Below, piece after piece: positions 1 through 5,083 of a stretch of DNA of 8,617 bases. The translations under genes and the position numbers were made by a program. Origin of the DNA: Bacillota bacterium (GTDB lineage: Bacteria > Bacillota_E > Sulfobacillia > Sulfobacillales > Sulfobacillaceae); the NCBI GenBank assembly GCA_021802375.1, contig JAKAAL010000138.1, positions 1-8,617 on the forward strand, given 5' to 3'. Position 1 is the first letter of the stretch. Each line of letters begins with the position of its first letter. Under the pieces are notes generated by a model. The model searched no databases, was not told the origin of the DNA, and was given only the letters and a program-made list of their open reading frames with translations.

Positions 1-45
1 CTCAGCGCGGGTGGCTTTTACAGGCGCAGGCCAACCATTCGACGC
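1..45. repeat. Left arm of a 45-bp perfect inverted repeat (partner 852-896)
   Basis: Bases 1-45 are the exact reverse complement of bases 852-896. Identity stops abruptly at base 46, apart from a short TGG match two bases further on. The repeat may extend to the left of the window. The arms flank 806 bases that hold the truncated glycoside-hydrolase-like gene, its terminator and the last codons of the YCF48-like gene. Confidence 0.9.
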
Positions 46-53
46 AGTGGTAA
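1..53 (+). pseudogene. 3' remnant of a YCF48/BNR-like lipoprotein gene
   Basis: Read from base 3, this stretch encodes QRGWLLQAQANHSTQW and then a TAA stop at 51-53. The first 14 residues are identical to a segment near the C-terminus of the lipoprotein encoded on the opposite strand at 805-1962, and bases 1-45 are an exact reverse complement of 852-896. After base 45 the two copies part: this one ends in QW-stop, while the full gene continues LWMTTNSGNTWKALR. The upstream part lies outside the window, so it could be the end of a complete paralogue, a fragment left by recombination, or a fold-back assembly artefact. Confidence 0.5.
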
Positions 54-73
54 GGAAAACCATCAAAAATTAG

Positions 74-736
74 CCGCGAGGAGTATATATTGGCCGACTA
101 GGAGGCGGAACTTCTGCTGGAGGTGGCGGGTTCGATACAGCGACTGGAGACTCCGTTGGTGCCTTGTACACGTTCTCGTACTGGGATCTTGAAGGACCGA
201 ATGCGAGCGGTGGTATTAGCCCATACCAGTGGGGTGTTGACCAAGCGAATTCTTATATTACCGCGTGGGACAACGCAGCATACGTTTCTGGAAGTACAAT
301 GTTTGCTGATATCGAACCCGGGAACCCTGGTTGGGATACCGCTCAAACATCCACAGCTTATGCCAACAACCAAGCAGTTCTGGAAGGTTTCCTATCTACT
401 CTTAAGGCTTATCAAGGCGGTAACCTATTCCAACCAGGCGTCTATATCGGCCTTAGCTTCTGGGATGAATATTTCAGTTCGTCATATACGTCGTCGACCC
501 CATTTGTTTTCTGGCTGGCTGGAACCAATTGCCCAAGCTCCTGTGCGGCGGCCGCCAATGAATTCAATAGTACCCAAGCGAACGAATCGCGCGGAGGATA
601 TAAGGTTATGATCTGGCAGTACGTAGTCAGTTACGACTCTCAAAACGGATCGGGGTGTCCAGGTGAAAGCAAAGACTTGGATATTACTCCCTATGCCGGC
701 TATCAAGACGGTAAGTGGAACCCTGTAGGGGTTTAG
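74..736 (+). CDS. Glycoside-hydrolase-like (DUF1906/Rv2525c-type) protein, 5'-truncated
   Basis: The reading frame is open from base 74, after an in-frame TAG at 71-73, and ends with TAG at 734-736. The protein resembles the DUF1906 glycoside-hydrolase-like TIM-barrel family, which is related to GH25-type lysozyme folds and is normally secreted to act at the cell wall. Visible landmarks are GVYIG at the start of the open frame, SYWDLEGP, a FADIEPGNPGW segment carrying the acidic DIE motif (Asp codon at 308-310), a second GVYIG, and a late IWQY with a downstream DLDITPY, as in GH25-like barrels. No signal peptide or normal start is present. The only annotatable start is a TTG at 164, but family-like sequence already occurs before it. 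The 5' part of the gene therefore seems lost, next to the inverted-repeat junction at 45/46. Activity is doubtful. Confidence 0.65.
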   Translation, partial: PRGVYIGRLGGGTSAGGGGFDTATGDSVGALYTFSYWDLEGPNASGGISPYQWGVDQANSYITAWDNAAYVSGSTMFADIEPGNPGWDTAQTSTAYANNQAVLEGFLSTLKAYQGGNLFQPGVYIGLSFWDEYFSSSYTSSTPFVFWLAGTNCPSSCAAAANEFNSTQANESRGGYKVMIWQYVVSYDSQNGSGCPGESKDLDITPYAGYQDGKWNPVGV

Positions 737-742
737 AAAACC

Positions 743-787
743 AAGAAGCCGGGCCTTCAAGATAAATTTTCGAAGGCCCGGCTTCTT
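743..787. terminator. Bidirectional intrinsic terminator between convergent genes
   Basis: A perfect 16-bp stem (743-758 paired with 772-787) surrounds a 13-base AT-rich loop. On the + strand the T run continues through 790. On the - strand the stem is followed by GGTTTT. It lies just after the + strand gene ending at 736 and just before the - strand stop at 805-807, so it can serve both. Confidence 0.9.
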
Positions 788-804
788 TTTGAAAATTTTC
801 AGGG

Positions 805-1962
805 CTAACGCAAGGCTTTCCAGGTGTTTCCGCTATTAGTTGTCATCCAGAGCGTCGAATGGTTGGCCTGCGCCTGTAAAAGCCACCCGCGCTGAGAAGT
901 TACAAACGAAAGGGCGACGGAATTTCCAGATGGCACGGTCACACTGTGCCACTGATCGTGCTGTAGTCGGACCATGGTTTTATTTCCCATCACCCATCCA
1001 TGGTTCCCCACAAAAGACGATAACGGCGGGGTGACCCCATGATAGGTTCCACCAGGCAATGGCGGCAAGGTACTCCACGTGTTTGTCGTAAGGATCCCGC
1101 GTGCGAATCGCCACTGTTCTTTCTGTGTCTGCTGGTTCACCAACAAATAGGGAACGATCGGTGTCGCCCCGTCAAATCGCGGCGTAAACGTGGTCACCTG
1201 AAATTCACCCTGGGGTAGCGCCCATGGATCTGGTGCCCAGCCACGGCCTCCATCGAGGCTTCGTGCCATTACTAGTTGGTTAAAGACCGGGGTAGTACCA
1301 GTTTCATAGCCGATCCCCTTACGATTGAATGCTATGGAGACACCGTCCGGAGCCGGTTTGTGCGTAACCAGCTGCCACTGACTGCCTCCATCCGATGTTT
1401 TCCATAGGGTGATTACACTAGAACCTGCCTGTCCGCTCACGGCATCCATCATCCAAGCCTGTCGGCCATTGAGGGCGGATAGCTTAATCTTACTGGTGCT
1501 GTGGAGCGCGGTGAGGACGGATTGTTGCCATTCTTGCCCACCATCGACTGTCCTAAATATTTTAATGTGATCGCCTGTCGCCACACCGACCCACGCCACT
1601 GTTCCACTGAAAAATTGCACGGTGATCCAGGGGTTCTCTGTCAAGGTCGTCCGTGTTCGCTTGAGGGCAGTTTCTATTCCACGTTGAACGGTCGTCGAGG
1701 AGACCACGTGCCAGGTTGAGCCGCTGGTCGTAGTGTGTAAAACCGACCCATTGCCTCCAATAGCCCACCCTTGTGTGGACGATGTCATGGAGAGGCTGAT
1801 CAAGAATGGTTCGTGACGCAGATTTTGACTCGGCGATTGCGGGCTCGCCACCAAAAAATGATGATGCGACGGAGTGGCCTGTTGGGCGGTCCCACATCCT
1901 GTTAACGTCGCGCCCACTAACGCGACATAACCTGTCACGGCGGCAACTCGAATGAATGTCAC
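805..1962 (-). CDS. YCF48/BNR-repeat beta-propeller lipoprotein
   Basis: This encodes a 385-residue predicted lipoprotein. The GTG start at 1960-1962 is chosen because an AAGGAGGT ribosome binding site (1973-1980) precedes it with normal spacing. From it the protein begins MTFIR, then a hydrophobic stretch, then the lipobox LTGC with Cys23, which fits lipid anchoring outside the membrane. The mature part holds several repeats of a Gly-Trp strand followed by an Asp-box-like turn, such as TSGSTWHV, TVDGGQEWQQ, TSDGGSQWQLV, SLDGGRGWAP and TNSGNTWKA. This is the pattern of YCF48/BNR propellers, which often act as scaffolds or binding proteins. It converges with the glycoside-hydrolase-like gene across a shared terminator. 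The codons for residues QRGWLLQAQANHST near the C-terminus are duplicated, inverted, at bases 1-45. The partner bound is unknown. Confidence 0.8.
   Translation of the reverse strand: MTFIRVAAVTGYVALVGATLTGCGTAQQATPSHHHFLVASPQSPSQNLRHEPFLISLSMTSSTQGWAIGGNGSVLHTTTSGSTWHVVSSTTVQRGIETALKRTRTTLTENPWITVQFFSGTVAWVGVATGDHIKIFRTVDGGQEWQQSVLTALHSTSKIKLSALNGRQAWMMDAVSGQAGSSVITLWKTSDGGSQWQLVTHKPAPDGVSIAFNRKGIGYETGTTPVFNQLVMARSLDGGRGWAPDPWALPQGEFQVTTFTPRFDGATPIVPYLLVNQQTQKEQWRFARGILTTNTWSTLPPLPGGTYHGVTPPLSSFVGNHGWVMGNKTMVRLQHDQWHSVTVPSGNSVALSFVTSQRGWLLQAQANHSTLWMTTNSGNTWKALR
852..896. repeat. Right arm of the 45-bp perfect inverted repeat (partner 1-45)
   Basis: Exact reverse complement of bases 1-45. 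It lies inside the 3' coding end of the YCF48-like gene. An exchange between the arms would replace the last 15 residues of that protein with the dipeptide QW. Confidence 0.9.
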
Positions 1963-1989
1963 AATTATGGTGACCTCCTTCCCAACCAA

Positions 1990-2083
1990 AACTAGCTGAC
2001 AATTTAAACGCCTATCAATCCTTTAAAGTTACTGAATAAGTCCCCCTTTTCCCGAGCCCGGCAGGGCTAGGGGGGGTGTGTAA
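1990..2083. other. Intergenic region with a GC-rich hairpin
   Basis: A short gene-free segment upstream of the YCF48-like gene. It contains an inverted repeat AGCCC(2055-2059)/GGGCT(2064-2068), extended on both sides by C-rich and G-rich runs with one mismatch. Neither strand has a following T run, so it is not a convincing terminator. No strong promoter hexamers stand out for the lipoprotein gene. Confidence 0.35.
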
Positions 2084-2173
2084 AGCTTTTGTGGCCGCTT
2101 ATCCGTCAATTGTGGCTTCCCTCCCGTCCAAGCGGTAGCGCGGGCGGAGGGCGATCGCCGGTATCTTTTTACG

Positions 2174-2554
2174 TTGGTTTGCCGGAGTCCCCGTCCGGAA
2201 CGGCTTGTCGCTGCCGCCAACCAGGTCTTTACCCCCACTGATCCCTATCTACAAAAGATTCCGATCTATTACCAAAACGCTTTGAACATGGTAGGATCGG
2301 CGCGCAATGACTCCAACACATTTACGTCATTCCATTTTACTTCAACGGTTTTTAATCAAACCGACACCAAAGCCACGGTTGCTTTTACCGCCTACTCCAC
2401 TACCATCAGTCAAGTGCGCACAGGGGATAAGTTTACAGGACCTTGGCGCGCCCACCAGTTACCTGGAGCGTGGACCGGTTCGGCCACTTTACAATATAGC
2501 CACGGCCATTGGTTGATTGCTACTCTTACTCTCAATGATAGTGCCGCTGGTTGA
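2174..2554 (+). CDS. NTF2-like-fold protein, probably 5'-truncated
   Basis: The open frame begins after a TAA at 2081-2083 and stops at 2552-2554. Protein-like sequence starts only around the codons for RPERLVAAANQVF (about 2196). The remainder has an N-terminal helix (DPYLQKIPIYYQNAL), then alternating beta strands with paired aromatic and polar residues (TFTSFHFTSTVF, KATVAFTAYST), ending WLIATLTLNDSAAG. The helix-then-sheet pattern suggests an NTF2/SnoaL-like fold, often found in small secreted or lipoprotein domains. No signal peptide is visible, and neither the TTG at 2174 nor the ATG at 2288 has a well-placed ribosome binding site. The gene may be a decayed fragment of an exported protein. 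The family assignment is an inference from pattern alone. Confidence 0.45.
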   Translation: MVCRSPRPERLVAAANQVFTPTDPYLQKIPIYYQNALNMVGSARNDSNTFTSFHFTSTVFNQTDTKATVAFTAYSTTISQVRTGDKFTGPWRAHQLPGAWTGSATLQYSHGHWLIATLTLNDSAAG

Positions 2555-2579
2555 TCTATTTTGATCCATATGAACTGAA

Positions 2580-2975
2580 TCACCATCTCCAAGGCCACCA
2601 CTTTCGCGAAAGTGGTGGCCTTTCGTGTAACGCCTCCCGAATGGTTTGCAGCACCTCGCGATCATGCGCTTCGCCCTGCACCTTCTGAGCTTGCGTCGCC
2701 TGCGCCACCTCTTGGGTGACCTGCGTGATGTGTTCCCGCACCCGAGTTAACTCCTCGTGCAACTGAGCATGGAGATGGGCTTCCATGTGGCCCAACGCCT
2801 GCTGAAAATCCGCAGTGATCCCCTCCCTGATCGCCCTCATCTGCTCTTCGAGGATCGGATGAGGGGATCTCGTCTCAGGTGGAAGAATCGTGATCAGGGG
2901 TGACGGCGGCCTGCGTCGAATCGTCAGTTCCGCTTTGCCCGCTCGCGCAGCCGCTTCTTTAATGGTCATGCCCAT
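2580..2975 (-). CDS. Small HTH/coiled-coil protein with an Arg/Trp-rich tail
   Basis: About 131 residues from the ATG at 2973-2975, which has a GGAGGGGG site five bases upstream. ATGs at 2990 and 2969 are alternatives. The start MTIKEAAARAGKAELTIRRR matches the first helix-turn-helix of MerR/excisionase-like DNA-binding domains. The expected wing or second half is missing, and the sequence passes directly to a Pro-rich linker (PPSPLITILPPETRSPHP). Residues from about 40 to 115 form a long charged helix rich in Gln, Glu and Ala (EEQMRAIREG, THVTQ-like heptads), probably a coiled coil used for oligomerisation. The tail SRKWWPWRW resembles the Lys/Trp-rich ends of Bacillus-type MerR-like plasmid or phage proteins. 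A DNA-binding role is likely. The target is unknown, and the gene's own upstream region carries a dyad. Confidence 0.6.
   Translation of the reverse strand: MGMTIKEAAARAGKAELTIRRRPPSPLITILPPETRSPHPILEEQMRAIREGITADFQQALGHMEAHLHAQLHEELTRVREHITQVTQEVAQATQAQKVQGEAHDREVLQTIREALHERPPLSRKWWPWRW
2591..2622. terminator. 32-bp perfect palindrome, likely terminator for the + strand gene and coding for the - strand gene
   Basis: Bases 2591-2606 and 2607-2622 are exact reverse complements, able to form a 14-bp stem with a CGCG loop. The palindrome starts 37 bases after the stop of the + strand gene and is followed by a short TTT, so it may end that transcript. On the - strand it codes for the last residues (RPPLSRKWWPW region) of the gene at 2580-2975. 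Confidence 0.6.
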
Positions 2976-3010
2976 GTGCTCCCCCTCCATTCCCTCCTCA
3001 GATTGCCCTT

Positions 3011-3041
3011 GTCATACCGAGCTATGACCGTTCTTGTCCAA
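3011..3041 (-). promoter_or_regulatory. Candidate promoter and operator dyad of the HTH gene
   Basis: On the - strand TTGGAC (3036-3041) and TATGAC (3011-3016) are separated by 19 bases. The -10 element is also one arm of a perfect dyad, GTCATA(3011-3016)-N6-TATGAC(3023-3028). A dyad in a 19-base spacer is the arrangement known for MerR-controlled promoters, so self-regulation is possible, although both hexamers are imperfect. Confidence 0.4.
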
Positions 3042-3133
3042 ACCCTGATGGCCCGACTAGAGCGTCCCACCTTTTCCAGAGCGCTTGTCTTCTTTCAACG
3101 CCCGGGGGGTATGCTTAAAAGGAGGTCGATGGA

Positions 3134-3190
3134 TTATAGGTAACGCGGACGAATCCGTGATGACCCGGTTGCTGCGTGTGTTACCTATAA
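3134..3190. repeat. Inverted repeat with 11-bp arms, possible structured RNA or protein-binding site
   Basis: TTATAGGTAAC (3134-3144) and GTTACCTATAA (3180-3190) are perfect reverse complements around a 35-base loop. The loop starts with a small secondary hairpin (CGCGGA, CGAA loop, TCCGTG with one G-U pair). It lies upstream of the operon's promoter, so it is not part of that mRNA leader if the promoter call is right. Confidence 0.5.
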
Positions 3191-3275
3191 AAAACGCACT
3201 CCCTTGTTCCCGATGGAGCCTGGTCTGCATCGTCATATCTCCTCAATCCCTGCGATATCTCGCCCCAAAAACATC

Positions 3276-3306
3276 TTGACATACGATATATAAGTCGTGT
3301 TATATT
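3276..3306 (+). promoter_or_regulatory. Probable sigma-A promoter of the DUF6671-icd operon
   Basis: A consensus TTGACA (3276-3281) is followed by TTATAT (3300-3305, 18-base spacer) or TATATT (3301-3306, 19-base spacer). The spacer contains an imperfect dyad, ACGA(3283-3286)-N8-TCGT(3295-3298), which could be an operator. The first gene of the operon starts 90 bases downstream of the -10 region. Confidence 0.65.
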
Positions 3307-3395
3307 AACCGCGTATTATACTTCTGGTTGTTACTACAAAAAGCCGTACCCAGGTGAGTGGAAAGCCTGCGCGTATACTTACGGGAGGAACTAGG

Positions 3396-4259
3396 ATGCA
3401 GAAGATCAAGCAGTCGTATCAAGATCAACTCGTTGCCCTAGCCACCAAGCACCACAAAGAAGAAGTCTTAGGTCCTCCTTTGCAGGCCATAGTCGGCGTC
3501 GTCTTAAAGGTGCCCAATGGACTGGACACCGACCTACTAGGTACTTTTAGCGGAGAAATCCAAAGACCAGGCCCCGCTCGCGAGGTGGCGATCCAAAAAG
3601 CTCGCTTAGGGATGGCCGCATTAGGCCTGCCCTTGGGTCTGGCCAGCGAAGGGAGTTTTGGGCCTCATCCGCAATGGATGTTTATTCCGGCGGACTTTGA
3701 GCTACTAGCATTTGTCGACGCCGACCAAGACATTACCATCGTCGAGCAGGTGCTAAGTACACAGACCAATTACGCCCAGACGCGAGCCCAAAGCTTAGCT
3801 GAACTATCTGAGTTTCTGACGCAAACCCAATTCCCATCCCATGGTCTCGTCGTTCGCCCGGATGTTGGAATACAACCAGGGCTTCTCTTCAAAGGTATCC
3901 TTGATTGCCCTTCCCTGGAAAATGCCATTCGACAATGTGCGCGGCAATCCGAAAACGGTTTGGCCTATATCGAGACCGACATGCGGGCTCACATGAATCC
4001 CAGCCGCAGAGCCGTACTGCACGAAGCCGCTGAAGCACTCGCACGGCGGCTTACCAGCTATTGTCCGGCGTGTCACACGCCGGGATGGGGTGTGACCGGC
4101 GTGATCCGTGGCTTGCCCTGTGAAGCCTGTGGATGCGAGACGTCTTTAGTCCGTAATGAGGTCTATGGATGCGTTCGCTGTGACTGCAGCCAGGAGATCG
4201 CACGGAGTGATGGAATGCGGGGGGCATCTCCCCAATTTTGCCCGTGGTGCAATCCCTAA
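3396..4259 (+). CDS. DUF6671 family protein with a four-CxxC zinc-ribbon tail
   Basis: A 287-residue protein. The ATG at 3396 is chosen because GGGAGG (3383-3388) lies seven bases upstream. The N-terminal two thirds carry the signature segments I recall for DUF6671: ATKHHKEEVLGPPL near the start, GLDTDLLGTFSGE, ASEGSFGPHP, SHGLVVRP, and ETDMRAHMNPSRR. The C-terminal 70 residues contain CPAC (223/226), CEAC (242/245), CVRC (259/262) and CPWC (282/285), sufficient ligands for two zinc ions. Extra cysteines lie at 247 and 264. No enzymatic function is known to me for this family. The conserved Asp, Glu, His and Arg clusters suggest a catalytic or ligand-binding pocket. It is the first gene of an operon with a carbonic-anhydrase-like protein, a mini zinc-finger protein and isocitrate dehydrogenase, so a role around CO2 or carboxylate metabolism can be suspected but not shown. 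Confidence 0.8.
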   Translation: MQKIKQSYQDQLVALATKHHKEEVLGPPLQAIVGVVLKVPNGLDTDLLGTFSGEIQRPGPAREVAIQKARLGMAALGLPLGLASEGSFGPHPQWMFIPADFELLAFVDADQDITIVEQVLSTQTNYAQTRAQSLAELSEFLTQTQFPSHGLVVRPDVGIQPGLLFKGILDCPSLENAIRQCARQSENGLAYIETDMRAHMNPSRRAVLHEAAEALARRLTSYCPACHTPGWGVTGVIRGLPCEACGCETSLVRNEVYGCVRCDCSQEIARSDGMRGASPQFCPWCNP

Positions 4260-4314
4260 TAGCGGATTGAGGGGATGCTACCCGACGGCATGGACATGGA
4301 AAGGAGGATATTCT

Positions 4315-4857
4315 TTGCCACGCGAGTATGGTACACATGACTTGCAGGAATACAGCCTAAACACCCCCCCGGTTGTTTCTAGAGAGATTCATTCCCTCAT
4401 TGTGGGCGCGGTAGATTTTCCCTATGAACCAGCCGTAGAACACGTGTTGGGGTGTACGGGCCATGGCCTGTGGTTTCGTTGCGAAGGTGCATGGATCTGG
4501 GATCCGTACGGGTCTTTAGTACGCAGTGTCCTGATGACAGTGCATCGTATTAAGTCCATCCGAGACCTTTACGTCGTAACCCACAGCGACGTTGCTCAAA
4601 ATGCGTCTTCATTTTCTCGTCGTACTATGCTCGGTACCGGATTTTCCCCTCATGTGGTACGCACCGTTCGCTTCATGCTCCAATACGTCTACGCAGTAGA
4701 CCCAACCCGATGGATGGACTCAGCTAGCAAGCCAGAAGAAGCGGTGGTGCGTACGGTGCGCCTATTCCGTGAACATCCCTTAATGCCAAAAACGGTCAAT
4801 GTCCGTGGGCTCCTACTCAACGGAAAGGACTCGCGACTATTTGGCGTAGAGGCGTGA
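4315..4857 (+). CDS. Beta-carbonic-anhydrase-like protein lacking zinc-ligand cysteines
   Basis: 180 residues from a TTG at 4315-4317, chosen for the AAAGGAGG site seven bases upstream. The longer open frame to 4156 overlaps the preceding gene. The layout follows small beta-carbonic anhydrases: a first strand IVGAVDFPY (29-37) where the family has the C-x-D-x-R motif, then WFRCEG (53-58) in place of the RNAG strand, GSLVRSVLMTVHRIKSIRD as the following helix, and VVTHSDVAQ (87-95) in place of HTDCG. A C-terminal helix and the closing strand NVRGLLLNG match the usual NP...LRGFVFD ending. In this alignment the first zinc Cys is Ala32, the Asp is kept (34), the Arg is Pro36, the His is kept (90) and the second Cys is Val93. 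Normal zinc-hydroxide catalysis is therefore unlikely. A sensor, scaffold or altered-chemistry role is inferred. Confidence 0.75.
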   Translation: MPREYGTHDLQEYSLNTPPVVSREIHSLIVGAVDFPYEPAVEHVLGCTGHGLWFRCEGAWIWDPYGSLVRSVLMTVHRIKSIRDLYVVTHSDVAQNASSFSRRTMLGTGFSPHVVRTVRFMLQYVYAVDPTRWMDSASKPEEAVVRTVRLFREHPLMPKTVNVRGLLLNGKDSRLFGVEA

Positions 4858-4896
4858 AGAATTTTAGGCAAAACAAAATGAAGGAGGTGATGGGCC

Positions 4897-5055
4897 ATGG
4901 ATTGTCGAGTCTGTCAGGGGCACGGAGAATGGACGTGTTTGGTATGCGAGCCTGGTCGGGCAGGTGAGCCAACCACAACGGGATGCCCAATGTGCCACGG
5001 ACAACATTATGTGATTTGTTCAACGTGCGGGGGAAGTGGATTTATCGAAGAATAA
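4897..5055 (+). CDS. 52-residue DnaJ-type zinc-finger protein
   Basis: Start ATG at 4897, with AAGGAGGTGAT (4881-4891) upstream, a complete match to the usual anti-Shine-Dalgarno end of 16S rRNA. This argues strongly for real and efficient translation. The protein has four CxxC pairs: CRVC (3/6, followed by QGHG), CLVC (14/17), CPMC (30/33, followed by HGQH) and CSTC (41/44, followed by GGSG). This is the CxxCxGxG spacing of the DnaJ cysteine-rich domain, which binds two zinc ions. There is no J-domain or other domain. It sits 39 bases after the carbonic-anhydrase-like gene and 28 bases before icd, so it is cotranscribed with both. A role as a small zinc-binding chaperone-like or redox partner is an inference. 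It is below common gene-calling length limits and easily missed. Confidence 0.8.
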   Translation: MDCRVCQGHGEWTCLVCEPGRAGEPTTTGCPMCHGQHYVICSTCGGSGFIEE

Positions 5056-5083
5056 GCCCCTGGAAAAGAAGGAGAGGACTATC

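Larger units (their letters stand above)
2991..3395. other. Gene-free regulatory stretch between divergent genes
   Basis: About 400 bases separate the - strand HTH gene from the + strand operon. The stretch holds divergent promoter-like sequences (3011-3041 on the - strand and 3276-3306 on the + strand), an 18-bp dyad at 3011-3028, and an inverted repeat at 3134-3190. The 64-codon open frame at 3085-3279 has no usable start or family resemblance and overlaps the inverted repeat, so it is not treated as a gene. Confidence 0.5.

Noticed and set aside
2150..2159. GGCGATCGCC palindrome like the cyanobacterial HIP1 element
   Set aside because: I noticed only this one copy, a short palindrome that can occur by chance; nothing else points to cyanobacteria.
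3119..3142. Possible leader peptide: AGGAGGTCG followed by ATG GAT TAT AGG TAA
   Set aside because: Spacing between the site and ATG is too short, only four codons result, and no promoter is seen upstream.
3085..3279. 64-codon + strand open frame upstream of the operon
   Set aside because: No ribosome binding site at a start codon, no recognisable family, and it runs through the 3134-3190 inverted repeat and into the promoter -35 region.
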